From Pegoplata infirma (taxonomy: Eukaryota > Arthropoda > Insecta > Diptera > Anthomyiidae), in the NCBI GenBank assembly GCA_963921195.1, contig OY992538.1:53682852-53746851 (forward strand): 64,000 bases of DNA. Reading direction: 5' to 3'. A program made the translations under genes and the position numbers. Positions 54,612 through 64,000 of the stretch are shown piece by piece. Position 1 is the first letter of the stretch, and every line of letters begins with the position of its first letter. The notes beneath the pieces were generated by a model, which was not told the DNA's origin, did no database searches, and worked only from the letters and a program-made list of their open reading frames with translations.

Positions 54612-57600
54612 GGCAGCCTCAGCTGCACTATTGCTGCGCCTGACGACAGGAGCAGTTGACTTGGTTTTTATCCAAGAGCCCTGGGTGCGGGGTGGCAGGG
54701 TTTGCGGATTGAAGACCCCTGGGTTTAAGTTGATGGTTGCCAAAGGTGAGGGCTCACCAAGAGCCTGCATCTTGGCGAAAAATGGCTTAAATATATTCTT
54801 TTTATCAACTTTTAGTGATATGGATGTTACAGCGGCTAGCTTAGAGCTTCATGGGAAATCTATTTGGCTCGCCTCTGCGTATTTTCCTAATCCGGGGCCA
54901 ATACCCCCGGAGAAGGTTGGCGGTCTGATTCGGGAGTCTGAATCTAGGGGACACCAGTTACTAGTGTGCTGTGATGCTAATGCACATCATTCGATATGGG
55001 GTAGTACAGACACAAATGATAGAGGCGAATCACTTTTGGAGTTTTTGTTAAGCACTAACCTGTATATTTGTAACAAGGGTAGTGAACCAACTTTCGTTAC
55101 AAGTACGCGGCAAGAGGTTCTTGACGTAACACTTGTATCAGATACATTGTCTGATAGAATTGATGACTGGAGAGTTTTGGAAGAGCATTCTTTCTCAGAT
55201 CATCGGTACATTGAGTTTTTACTCAGGGAGCGTGCCCCGGTTGAGACAGTCTCTAGAAATCTGAGAAGAACAAACTGGGTGAAATATAGGGAGACTTTTT
55301 CTTTGCTTTTGGATGAAGTACCCCTATCTGAACCGCATAGTTTAGCGGAAATTGACTGTCTGGTTGACCATATAACAAATGTTTGTAATAGGTGCCTGGA
55401 TGCGTCTTGCCCTTCTGCAAAGCCTAGAGGGAAAAAAAAGCCACCTTGGTGGTCAAATGAGTTGCAGACGAGCAGAGATTCCTGCAGAAAGCTCTTTAAT
55501 AAGGCTAAATTTTCAAGAGCGGACGAGGACTGGTCTGCATACAGGCTGCAACTTAAGAGTTATAAAAAGATGATCAGAAATGCCAAATGTGATTCTTGGA
55601 AAAACTTCTGTGGAAACATAGAAGACGTTTCTGAGGCATCCAGGCTGCGCAAGGTTCTGGCTTCTTCTCCTTGCACCCTAGGATACCTGAAAGATCCTAA
55701 TGGGGTGTGGTCTTCCTCCAGTGGAGAGTCGCTGGATCTCCTTTTAAACACGCATTTTCCGGGCAATTCCATGACGCCGTTTCAAGCTTTGGAACGTTCT
55801 GACGCCCAAGCATCTGAAATTGCTTCGGAAATAATAAATATGCCAACATTAATCTGGGCGATAAAAAGCTTCAGGCCCTATAAATCTCCGGGACCTGATG
55901 GTATAATCCCGGCTGAGTTGCAGCAAGTGTTGGACTATATAGCCCCGTTGCTGTATAATCTATACACAGCATGCATCAACTGGTCGTATATTCCTTTAAA
56001 ATGGAGGGATACCAGAGTCGTATTTATCCCGAAGGCTGGGAAAAGTTCCCACACAGCTCCGAAGGATTTCAGACCAATTAGTCTGTCTTCTTTTTTGTTA
56101 AAGACAATGGAACGAATGATAGATTCATATTTGCGTAGAGTGATTGACCCGAGGTTGCTTTCGACAAAGCAACATGCATACAGCAAGGGACGATCAACGG
56201 AAACAGCTCTTCATGAGCTCGTTGGTACCATCGAGAGATCGCTTTCGGTAAAGGAGTACACTATGGTGGCCTTTCTTGATATTGAGGGGGCTTTTAATAA
56301 TGTCATTCCAGAATCGATAATATTGGCATTGTCTGGTCTGGGAGTAAAGCGTGAAATCGTTTTAATGGTGGAAAACCTACTTGCCAATAGACGTATAACG
56401 TCTGAATTGGGAGCGTCCGTCATATCTCGATTTGTCAATAGGGGCACACCACAAGGAGGTGTTATTTCGCCGCTTCTTTGGAACCTGGCACTGAATTCAA
56501 TGCTACTATCTCTAGAAGCACGTGGTTGTCATGTTATCGCATATGCTGACGATGTCGCGATAGCGGTAAAGGGGAAGCATCTGCCAACATTGCGGGACAT
56601 TCTTCAGGGTTCTCTGAAAGATCTGTCTAAATGGGCAAGAGACTGTGGCCTAGGAGTTAATCCTAGTAAAACAGAGCTTGTTTTGTTTACAAGGAAAAAT
56701 AAGATTCCTGCTTTTGATCCTATTTCTCTGGACGGTACTGAAATCACCTTCTCAGATGGAGCCAAGTATCTTGGAGTATTTCTAGATAGGAAGCTGAATT
56801 TCAGGCGTAATATTGAGGAACGGGTGAGAAAAGCAACGATTGCTTTGTATTCCTGTAAAAGGGCCATTGGAAAACGATGGGGTTTTAGCCCTCAAGTCGT
56901 TCATTGGATCTATACAGCAGTGGTGCGTCCAATTTTGCTGTATGGAATCATTGTCTGGTGGCCTGCTTTGGAAACAAAAGCGAACTTTGTCTTTATCACG
57001 AAGGTACAGAGAATGGCGTCAATGTGCATCACTGGTGCTCTTCGTACTACACCTACGGCTGCATTAGAAATCCTCCTTCACCTGATACCCTTGGACATAT
57101 TGGGTAGGCAGTATGCGGCTGCATCGGCAATTCGACTTAATAGCACGCTGCAATGGAGGAGCAGTGATTGTGGCCATAGCGCAATCTTGAAAAAGATAAC
57201 AATACCACAAAATGTGGACTGTGCTCCCTCTTTGAGCCTCTTTGAGCGCCACTTTACCACTATGATACCATCCAGGGAGTCTTGGATGGGGGATACTCCG
57301 GGTAGTGGAGCTACCATAAATTTTTACACAGATGGATCGAGGCTGCACGAACAAGTGGGCTTTGGAGTCTATTCGGAAGAGCTTGGGTTGAGCCTGGCTC
57401 GAAGATTGCCAGATCATTGCAGTGTTTACCAGGCAGAGATGCTGGCAATAAAAGAAGTGGCTGACTGGTTGAGCTGCAATGTCTTGTCTACAACCGCAGT
57501 CAACATCTATACTGACAGTCAAGCCGCGGTCAAGTCCCTGGATTCAATGTTTCTGAAAACAAGATCTGCCCTTAACTGCCGCACGTCTTTAAATGAGATG

Positions 57601-58167
57601 GCCAAGCAGTTTAACATACGACTCATATGGGTCCCAGGGCACAGAGACATTCCAGGGAATTGCAAAGCCGATGAGCTTGCAAGACTAGGAACTACCTTAC
57701 AGGTTCCAACAGAATTGGAATGTGTTGGTACGCCTCTAGAAACTTGCAAGCAAAACCTACGGCTTTGTTCTGCGACGGAGACTAATCAAAGATGGGCAAA
57801 TGGATGGACGTGTGAGACAACACGACTGATTTGGCCTTCTCTTAATCAGGGGCGCACAAGTGAGCTGATATCGCTTCCAAGAGGAGAGATTTCAACGGTG
57901 GTTTCTATAATTACCGGACACTGTCTTATAGGGAAGCACGCAGAGCGGTTAAATGTGCCGTCGAATGACTTTTGCCGAAGTTGCATGGATGAAGAGGAGT
58001 TGGAAACTATCGAACACTTTATTTGCCATTGCCCGGCACTTTCTGGTCAGCGACTTGCTTCACTGGGATCTAGGGAGCTGTACGATCTTTCAGATTTGTC
58101 GGATGTCAAAATTCAACATCTAAGGAGTTTCATAAGAAGCTCAAACTGGTTTAACGACAGGGACTAG
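54436..58167 (+). CDS. LINE ORF2: endonuclease, reverse transcriptase, RNase H (pol)
   Basis: The frame opens at 54436, but the likely start is the ATG at 54574 (residue 47), just before the endonuclease words LRFLQINLHH. That gives 1197 aa and a 38-nt overlap with ORF1. Endonuclease motifs follow: QINLHH, FIQEPW, CDANAHHSIWG and HSFSDHR. The reverse transcriptase shows FRPISLSSFLLKTMERM, FLDIEGAFNN (Asp615), GTPQGGVISPLLWNL and YADD (703-706). RNase H has all four acidic residues (D966 in YTDGS, E1001, D1027 in YTDSQ, D1079) and GHRDIPGN. A C-terminal zinc motif has C1180, C1183, H1194 and C1197/C1199. The protein would nick the target, prime on it and remove template RNA. No stop, frameshift or lost catalytic residue is visible. 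Translation could be by reinitiation or a +1 shift, since the frame is +1 relative to ORF1. Confidence 0.93.
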   Translation: MPPIQNRWDTYLAYSKPNLGTNATSMITRRMKPITRWWKGWWKKSKMLRFLQINLHHCKAASAALLLRLTTGAVDLVFIQEPWVRGGRVCGLKTPGFKLMVAKGEGSPRACILAKNGLNIFFLSTFSDMDVTAASLELHGKSIWLASAYFPNPGPIPPEKVGGLIRESESRGHQLLVCCDANAHHSIWGSTDTNDRGESLLEFLLSTNLYICNKGSEPTFVTSTRQEVLDVTLVSDTLSDRIDDWRVLEEHSFSDHRYIEFLLRERAPVETVSRNLRRTNWVKYRETFSLLLDEVPLSEPHSLAEIDCLVDHITNVCNRCLDASCPSAKPRGKKKPPWWSNELQTSRDSCRKLFNKAKFSRADEDWSAYRLQLKSYKKMIRNAKCDSWKNFCGNIEDVSEASRLRKVLASSPCTLGYLKDPNGVWSSSSGESLDLLLNTHFPGNSMTPFQALERSDAQASEIASEIINMPTLIWAIKSFRPYKSPGPDGIIPAELQQVLDYIAPLLYNLYTACINWSYIPLKWRDTRVVFIPKAGKSSHTAPKDFRPISLSSFLLKTMERMIDSYLRRVIDPRLLSTKQHAYSKGRSTETALHELVGTIERSLSVKEYTMVAFLDIEGAFNNVIPESIILALSGLGVKREIVLMVENLLANRRITSELGASVISRFVNRGTPQGGVISPLLWNLALNSMLLSLEARGCHVIAYADDVAIAVKGKHLPTLRDILQGSLKDLSKWARDCGLGVNPSKTELVLFTRKNKIPAFDPISLDGTEITFSDGAKYLGVFLDRKLNFRRNIEERVRKATIALYSCKRAIGKRWGFSPQVVHWIYTAVVRPILLYGIIVWWPALETKANFVFITKVQRMASMCITGALRTTPTAALEILLHLIPLDILGRQYAAASAIRLNSTLQWRSSDCGHSAILKKITIPQNVDCAPSLSLFERHFTTMIPSRESWMGDTPGSGATINFYTDGSRLHEQVGFGVYSEELGLSLARRLPDHCSVYQAEMLAIKEVADWLSCNVLSTTAVNIYTDSQAAVKSLDSMFLKTRSALNCRTSLNEMAKQFNIRLIWVPGHRDIPGNCKADELARLGTTLQVPTELECVGTPLETCKQNLRLCSATETNQRWANGWTCETTRLIWPSLNQGRTSELISLPRGEISTVVSIITGHCLIGKHAERLNVPSNDFCRSCMDEEELETIEHFICHCPALSGQRLASLGSRELYDLSDLSDVKIQHLRSFIRSSNWFNDRD

Positions 58168-58270
58168 TAGGGAAACCTATTACGATCCCGTGGTATCACA
58201 ATGGACCTCAGAGTCTACGTGTGTTGACGTAAAACGTCAGCAGCCACTTACAACCTAACCTAACCTAACC
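58168..58270 (+). repeat. LINE 3'UTR and (CCTAA)4 tail
   Basis: About 80 nt of 3'UTR (CCCGTGGTATCACAATGGAC to CAGCAGCCACTTACAA) are followed by four CCTAA repeats at 58251-58270. LOA-type elements often end in short tandem repeats rather than poly(A). The two minus-strand relics at 47321 and 51022 keep the same tail in shortened form. Confidence 0.85.
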
Positions 58271-58284
58271 TAAGTATAACAGTT
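58271..58284. repeat. LINE target-site duplication, right copy
   Basis: TAAGTATAACAGTT repeats 53049-53062 exactly and is followed by host sequence TTTTGAGATATTACC. Confidence 0.92.
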
Positions 58285-58370
58285 TTTGAGATATTACCAA
58301 TTTAATAAATTTAAACCAATAACAATGAAATCGATTAATTTGTCCCGGACATATTAACATGATAATTATG

Positions 58371-58872
58371 CTTATGTTTTTAGGCTGGCGTCTTATTTTG
58401 AAAAAGTTGCAGGACGCCACCTCAGTTTGACTATAGAAGCTAACAATTAACGAAAAAGAAAATAAGAATTACTATTTTAATTTCCTCAAAACCAAACATT
58501 TTAGTAACTTGGGTTTGTAACTTGGATAATAATTCACCTCATGGTGAATAAAACCGTTTTCACCAGCTTGTGAATAAAAAGTAACTTAATTATTTTTTAA
58601 CAAACATTTTTTTTTTTCATCAAATTTTTTTTCCATCATTTTTCATAAATTTTTTTTATCAATTTTTTTTTCATCAAATTTTTTTTTTCATCAATTTTTT
58701 TTTCATTAAATTTGTTTATCAAATTTTTTTTTTTTTATCAAATTTTTTTTTTTTCATCAAACATTTTTTTTCATCAAATTTTTTTTTTCATCAATTTTTT
58801 GTTTTTTCATCAAATTTTTTTTTTCATCATTTTTTTTCGTAAATTTTTTTTTATCAAATCTATTTTTTGCAT
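58371..58872 (+). repeat. Repeat B plus TTTTTTTTCATCAAA minisatellite, copy 2
   Basis: The first 230 bp match 32405-32632 closely (GGCTGGCGTCTTATTTT, CAGGACGCCACCTCAGTTTG, AACTTGGGTTTGTAACTTGG). An array of TTTTTTTTCATCAAA units (about 58600-58868) follows, and then a mini-me-like piece, as in copy 1. Single-copy flanks and array length differ. Confidence 0.82.
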
Positions 58873-59125
58873 CTTGATTTCCACAGACAGATGGACGGAT
58901 ATATATAGCTAGAGTGTCTTAGAAATGGAAGAATATAAAATATAAAAACTTAATGTGGTCCTCGACCGATATTTTAATTCGTTTTGCATGGAATGGCAAA
59001 TGAGTGTAGCATTATTTTTTTCTAAAAAAAAACTTTGCTTTGGCAAGTACACCCAAATCCTCAGCAAAACATTATCATGATTTAATGTTTTGGACAAAAG
59101 TACAAAATTCGCCGGAATTTTTTTA
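58872..59125 (-). repeat. Inverted mini-me-like piece plus dispersed repeat A, copy 3
   Basis: TTTCCACAGACAGATGGACG, GCTAGAGTGTCTTAGAAATG and TGGTCCTCGACCGATATTTT are a reversed core and 5' part. They run into CAAGTACACCCAAATCC at 59045. The order matches 35407-35695. Confidence 0.7.
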
Positions 59126-59269
59126 GTTCAGCGCTAGATTTTTTACACGCATTTGAAGTTTGTGAACTTGTGTTATAATTATAATAATAGTTGCTTGAAA
59201 ACTGTATAAGAGGCGTATACTTAATTTTGTAAAGATGTATTTTTAAATAACAATTATACGCAACGGTTA

Positions 59270-59562
59270 TCAGTGGTTTATTTTTAATAATTTGGCTTTT
59301 CAGTAAGTTGGTGCTGAACCGATTGCAGCGAAATTCATACCGGTTATATTTAACAGAACACTGTGAAAGTTTTCGGCCTTGTAGAATAAAAATTTCCCCG
59401 GACACGGGAAATCAGATATTTTTGGCCCTAGAAATTTTTCTTTGCGAAACTAATTTCTTTTACAAATTTTTTAAACAAAGTTTTTTACAATATCCTTTTT
59501 ATATTGTGGAGAGTATCCATACATTCGGCATTGCCGAATTTAAATTTTTTCACTTGTTTTTT
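59270..59562 (+). repeat. Mini-me-like 3' part
   Basis: GGTGCTGAACCGATTGCAGC, CATACCGGTTATATTTAACA and a 3' end TGTGGAGAGTATCCATACAT with hairpin TTCGGCATTGCCGAA and TTTCACTTGTTTT show a Helentron-type 3' half. The core is absent. Confidence 0.7.
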
Positions 59563-60174
59563 TTCAGTTTTTCGGTTAGTATTTTTGTGGCTGTTTTGGT
59601 TTTCCAATATTTTTTGCTAGTGGTGGTGTAGTAGTAGCAGCAGTATTGGAAATGGAAGTAGTAGCAGTGGTTGACTGTCTAGATGGTGACATAAAGTCTA
59701 CAATAAGAAGTGAAAAAAAAAAATCTAAAGAAAAAGAGGTTGCTGCACTTTTCGCGCGCGTACTTGTAGTAAAAAGTTTTATTTATATTTTTGTAAAAAA
59801 AAACTAAAAATTGTATGTTTAAATAAACTCAATACATATTTATAGTAATTTGCTGTTTATATATTGTTGTTACTATTTACTTAAAGTAGATTGTGCTACA
59901 TATTTATATACAAAAAAAATATGTATTTTAGTTCAGTAAATTGTTTTCAAGTTTTTTTTTTTTTTTGTTCTACCAAGTTTCATTCATACGACATTAATAC
60001 ATACTCCCCCCCCCCCCCCCTTACCCACCAATAAAGTATGTAAGACAGTATGTATATGAGTACGAGTTTGTAATTTTATTAATCTTGGGGGGCTTCCAAA
60101 GCGAACACACATCGTATGTAGAATTAGTTGGGGGTGTTTTTTTTTTTAAAATATTGTATATTGTTTTTATTTGA
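59563..60174. other. Unique-looking AT-rich stretch with short TAGTAG/CAGCAG repeats and a C15 run
   Basis: GTGGTGTAGTAGTAGCAGCAG and GAAGTAGTAGCAGTGG (about 59620-59670) are short triplet repeats. A homopolymer of 15 C occurs at 60006-60020. No gene was recognised. Confidence 0.5.
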
Positions 60175-60346
60175 GGGGGTTAGAGCACAAGGGGTTCAAG
60201 TGACTTTTTTAAAAAAATTGAGTTAACATATGGAATTAGTAGGTGAAGTTCACAGTAGTTCATAGCACCAGAAATTAATGTGAAATTCTTATTCGTTAGC
60301 GAGATATGGCGACAATTTTTAGCTCTTGTTACTAAAATACCTGTTT

Positions 60347-60398
60347 TGCTTGGAGCACAAGGGGTATATGAGCACTTAAACCCCTTGTGCTCCAAGCA
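60347..60398. repeat. Perfect 19-bp inverted repeat inside the TIR element
   Basis: TGCTTGGAGCACAAGGGGT and its exact complement flank a 14-nt loop. Each arm contains the GGAGCACAAGGGG word of the element's own ends, so this may be two element ends brought back to back. Confidence 0.85.
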
Positions 60399-61110
60399 AT
60401 TATTAAAATTTAGTTTTTCACGTGGACAAAGTGGTTGAATTCCGAGAAGTTCTTGTAGTAATAGTAATCAAATTTTGCAAGAGCATCTTCAGTCTGTAAC
60501 CAGCGGTTAAAGTGTAAAAAATGGCGATTTCCGACCAAAATTCATGTCCGAATTTTTTGACCAAATTCGGCTCAAAAATTAGGAATTTTTGCGTACATAA
60601 TAGGAAATATATAAAAAAAATCCCAAAAAAAAAATATTGGTCCACAGATGCTGATTTTTAACATAAATATTATTTTTTTTATCCAAATTGGTCCTAAAAG
60701 TTGGAAAATGTAAAGCAAGTTATCTAAAAAATATTAAAAAAATATAAAAAACACGATTTTCGTTCAAAAATGCTGATCAAAGATTTTGATACCAGATGCT
60801 AATCAGCCTTTTTGGACCAAAATCGTGGGTTAATTTTTAAAATTTTTCACATAAAATACTCAACATTTTTCGACTTTTAAGACAAATTTGGTTAAAAATA
60901 TTTTTTATGTTTATAAATCAGCATCTGTGGACCAAAATCGCAATTTTGAAATTTTTTAAATATTTTTCCCATAAAACGCGCAAAAGTTCCTTATTTTTGA
61001 CCCAGATTGGGTTAAATATTTCAGATATAAATTTTGGTCCAAAAACGTAATTTTTTAAACTTTGACCGCTGGTTGCAGACTAAAAATGACCTTGCAAAAA
61101 TTTTTCATAA

Positions 61111-61251
61111 ATTTTCCCACAGTTAGCTACTCCATGTCCATCGTTCGGCAGGTATCACGGCACGAAATTCGAAAGTTCAGATTTCAAGGGACGTCCTAAT
61201 GAAGATGAAGATGAGCCCGATGATGTCATGGAATCTGATTATGACGACTAA
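61111..61251 (+). pseudogene. C-terminal coding remnant 1 (acidic tail)
   Basis: An open frame ending at the TAA 61249-61251 reads PQLATPCPSF, then GRYHGTKFESSDF, then KGRPNEDEDEP and DDVMESDYDD. The frame is closed upstream by a TAA at 61108. Acidic composition and conservation in two further copies suggest it once ended a real protein. I do not recognise the family. Confidence 0.5.
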
Positions 61252-61742
61252 AAAATTAAACAAAGAACCATTAAAGACTTTCGTAATAAAATGTGGTTTC
61301 CTTTTACAAATAACTAACATTCTTTTCATAATTTAGAAATTTATAAAAAAAGTTAGAGCACAAGGGGTATAAGTGCCACTTACATAATTCAGAGGCCATT
61401 TTTGGGTGCTTGTATTTGTGAAATATGGTATTTTTTTAACTTGTTAGATTAAAATATATCTCAGGATCTCTATTAACTAAAAAATAATATTCTAGATATC
61501 ATCTAACATTTTTTACTGTAATTTAACTATAACCTCTTTTTTCCTATTATTAAATTTAAGGCACTTAAACCCCTTGTGCTCCAAGCAATTATTAAAATTT
61601 AACTTTTAAGACCAATTTGGTTAAAAATAATTTTTATGTTTGAAAATCAGCATCTGTGGACCAAAAGTGGAATTTTTAAAAAAAAATTCCCATAAAGTAC
61701 TCAAAAATTCCTAATTTTTGAGCCAGATTTGGTTAAATAATC

Positions 61743-61853
61743 GGCAGGTATTATGATACAAAATTCGAAAGATTAGATTTGACGGGATGCCCTAATGAAG
61801 ATGAATATGAAGATGAGCCTAATGATGTTATGGAATCTGATTATGACGAATAA
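61743..61853 (+). pseudogene. C-terminal coding remnant 2
   Basis: Reads GRYYDTKFERLDLTGCPN, then EDEYEDEPNDVMESDYDE before TAA. Compared with remnant 1 it has substitutions and a two-codon insertion in the acidic run, but no stop. The frame is thus conserved, in a tandem copy about 600 bp from the first. Confidence 0.5.
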
Positions 61854-62818
61854 AAAATTAAACAAAGAACCATTACACATTTTCTTAATAAAATGTGGTT
61901 TTCCTTTTACGTATTTACAAATTTATAAAAAAAAGTAAGAGCACAAGGGGTATAAGTGCCACTTACTTACTTCAGATGCAATTTTTGGGTGCAAAAGGGT
62001 GTAAAAGACGGTATTTTTTTAACTTGTTAGATAAAAATATATCTCAGGAACTCTATTAACTAAAAAATAATATACTAGATATCATCTAACATTTTTTATT
62101 GCAATTTAATGGCGCTTTTCGACCAAAATTCATGTCCGAATATTTTGACCAAATCCGGCTCAAAAATTAGGAGTTCTTGCGTACAACTGCTAAATGCGTA
62201 GGAAAAATATTGTGCTCGATTCTGGAGTACTATTTCACCATTCACCAAATTTTTAAAAATTTGATATTCTTTTGAATTTCAAGATTTTACATTTTTTTCT
62301 TGTTAAAATATAGTAATATCTTAAATAATTACAAGAAAAATTTAAAAATCTTAAAATTCGAAAGGATATCAAATTTTTAAAATGTAGGTGAATGGTGAAA
62401 GAGTACTCCCGAATCGAGCACATTAAAAAAAAAAAAAAATATTGGTCCACAGATGCTGATTTTTCTGCACAATTTTTTTACTTATCCAAATTTGTCCCAA
62501 AAGTTGTAAAATGTAAAGCATATTATCTAAAAAATATTAAAAAAAGTATAACAACACGATTTTGGTCCACAAAAATTGATCAGAGATTTTGGTCCACAGA
62601 TGCTTATGAGCATTTTTGGCCCAAAATCGTGTTTTTATTTTTATATTTTTCACATACTCAACATTTTGCTACTTTTAAGAGGAATTTGGTTAAACATATT
62701 TTGTATGATTGTAAATCAGCATCTGTGGACCAAAATTGCTATTTTGGAATTTTTAAATATTTTTCCCAAAAATTCCTAATTTGTGTGCCAGATGAGGATG
62801 AATTTTGGTCGAAAACGT

Positions 62819-62908
62819 ACGAAATTCGAAAGTTTACATTTGACGTGATGCCCTAATGAAGATGAAGATGATCCCAATGATGTCATGGAATCTGATTATG
62901 ACGACTAA
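62819..62908 (+). pseudogene. C-terminal coding remnant 3 (broken)
   Basis: Reads TKFESLHLT, a TGA stop, then CPNEDEDDPNDVMESDYDD before TAA. It is about 1.06 kb downstream of remnant 2 and carries one internal stop. Confidence 0.5.
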
Positions 62909-63603
62909 AAAATTAAACAAAGAACCATTACAGATTTTCTTAATAAAATGTTGTTTTCATTTTACGAATTTACAAATTTATAAAAAAAAGTTAGAGCACA
63001 AGGGGTATAAGTGCGACTTACTTACTTCAGATGCAATTTTTGGGTGCAAAAGGGTGTAACAGACGGTATTTTTTTAACTTTTTAGATTAAAATATATCTC
63101 AGGAGCTCTATTACCTTAAAAATAATATACTTGATACCACCTAACATTTTTTATTGCAATTTTACTTTAACCCCTTTTTTCTCATTATTAAATATAAGGC
63201 ACTTGAACCCCTTGTGCTCTAAATAGAAATTTATAAAAAAAGTTAGAGCACAAGGGGTATAAGTGCCACTTACTTACTTCAGATGCAATTTTTGGGTGCA
63301 AAAGGGTGTAAAAGACGGTATTTTTTTAACTTGTTAGATTAAAATATATCTCAGGATCTCTATTAACTAAAAAATAATATTATAGATAGCATCTAACATT
63401 TTTTATTGCAATTTAACTTTAACCTCTTTTTTCTCATTATCAAATATAAGGCACTTGAACCCCTTGTGCTCTAACCCCCTCATTTTATTTTTTTCAGTTT
63501 TTCAGAGCTTTTATTTTCATTACTTGTTGGTTTATTTTATTATATTGTACAACGCGTAATTGTACATACAATTACAAATTGTATTATTGTTCTTTATGTA
63601 CAT

Positions 63604-64000
63604 TAGGGTGGATCGAATTTGGCTTTTGGGCGAATATCGTTCCGGCTCACCGACAGATGTGTTGGAATAGACCTAAAAACAATGTGGTTAAATTTTCATG
63701 CAGATCGGTGGTCATCTTCCGCTGCCGAAATGACGTTGAAAATCCGCGATTTCTTAAAAAATAGTATTTATTTTAAAAAATTGCCAAAATTACAAAAATC
63801 ACTTAATCTTCTTTTTTATTTCAGTCAATCTTTTCAATTCGATCATATTTTCTTAGAAAAAAATTTCAGCTTAATAGGACATTGTTAACCCCTCTAAAAC
63901 GGTTGCCGAAAATGACCCATTCATTTTGCCCTAAACTCAAAACCACCAAATTTAAAAAAGATTTTTTTTTTTGATTTTAAGTTGCACAATATAAAGTTTT
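63604..64000. repeat. Possible left end of a TIR element, cut by the window edge
   Basis: TTAGGGTGGATCGAATTTGG resembles a transposon terminus (TTAGGGTGG start). The following sequence (GGCTCACCGACAGATGTGTT, GCAGATCGGTGGTCATCTTC) has no other copy in the window. The partner end would be outside. Confidence 0.3.

Larger units (their letters stand above)
53063..58270 (+). mobile_element. Full-length LOA-clade non-LTR retrotransposon
   Basis: The 5208-bp element has a 145-bp 5' leader starting GCTCTCGTTCAACTG, two overlapping ORFs, a ~100-bp 3'UTR and a (CCTAA)4 tail. It is bounded by an exact 14-bp TSD. ORF2 combines apurinic-type endonuclease, reverse transcriptase, RNase H and a C-terminal zinc motif, while ORF1 has a DUF4780-like domain. 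That combination fits the LOA clade (Bilbo, Baggins, Lian and relatives). Intact ORFs, a perfect TSD and a complete 5' end suggest a recent, possibly still active, insertion. Its GC content is clearly above the surroundings. Confidence 0.92.
60175..63479. mobile_element. TIR element with perfect 28-bp ends (GGGGGTTAGAGCACAAGG) and internal tandem repeats
   Basis: The 28 bp at 60175-60202 are the exact reverse complement of 63452-63479. Internally, a block GTTAGAGCACAAGGGGTATA, AAGTGCCACTTA, GGTATTTTTTTAACTTGTTA and ACCCCTTGTGCTC recurs at about 61350-61600, 61940-62110, 62990-63225 and 63235-63479. Another word, CAGCATCTGTGGACCAAA and its inverse, recurs between them. Three coding remnants are embedded. 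TSD is not clear because the flanks are T-rich. The superfamily is unknown. Confidence 0.8.

Noticed and set aside
57064..57522. 152-codon minus-strand frame
   Set aside because: It is antisense to the conserved RT and RNase H region of ORF2, without its own motifs.
58251..58270. CCTAA repeats as a telomere relic (TTAGG complement)
   Set aside because: They are the terminal tail of the LINE, present in shortened form at the ends of both truncated relatives, and lie inside the TSD.
62392..62856. 154-codon frame as a gene
   Set aside because: It is made of the repeated CAGATGCTGATTTT/GGACCAAAAT words of the TIR element read through. Similar frames arise in other frames and strands, and the better-supported remnant ends in a different frame.

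Overview
This window looks like non-coding, transposon-saturated DNA from a fly, probably a cyclorrhaphan/calyptrate dipteran. The signs are very high AT content, many copies of the dipteran mini-me/DINE-1 type (Helentron-associated) element with its (GTCY)n tract, and a LOA-clade non-LTR retrotransposon with a DUF4780-like ORF1. The organism is an inference; nothing here identifies a species. I see no convincing host gene, canonical tRNA or rRNA. Almost all short ORFs are AT-rich noise or lie in repeats.

The only intact protein-coding unit is a full-length LINE at 53063-58270, flanked by a perfect 14-bp target duplication. It has a short 5' leader, ORF1 (467 aa), ORF2 (endonuclease, reverse transcriptase, RNase H, C-terminal zinc motif) and a (CCTAA)4 tail. 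Two 5'-truncated relatives lie on the minus strand (47321-48240 and 51022-51099), and a tandemly rearranged relic of a different LINE lies at 45430-46870.

The rest is layered DNA-transposon archaeology, and many boundaries can be read from terminal inverted repeats (TIRs) and target-site duplications (TSDs). Region 1-10.3 kb: TA-flanked MITEs, foldbacks, a MULE-like foldback (7411-7998), and a degenerate minisatellite (7.3-10.3 kb) interrupted by a CAAGGG-ended MITE. Region 10.3-15.3 kb: one small Helentron-type element holds a five-element nest: a TAA-flanked element, then a hAT (8-bp TSD), then a TA-MITE carrying two divergent tRNA-like Pol III units; alongside sits a Transib-like element whose ends read as recombination-signal sequences (heptamer, 23-bp spacer, nonamer), itself carrying a small MITE. 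Region 19.4-26.4 kb: another ~0.6-kb Helentron-type element split open to 7 kb by a MULE-like foldback (9-bp TSD) and a cluster of palindromic repeats. Region 28-36 kb: more Helentron-type copies, two of which are themselves host to TIR elements. Region 36.2-41.9 kb: a second Transib-like element (23-RSS-like ends, CGATG TSD) containing a hAT (GTCGGCGT TSD) containing further Helentron-type copies. Region 42-44.2 kb is the most unique-looking stretch, with TTG/CAA repeats. Region 60.2-63.5 kb is a TIR element with perfect 28-bp ends and three tandem, decaying copies of an acidic protein C-terminus.

No autonomous DNA-transposase gene is intact here, so the DNA elements are presumably mobilised, if at all, from elsewhere. 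The LINE could be self-sufficient.
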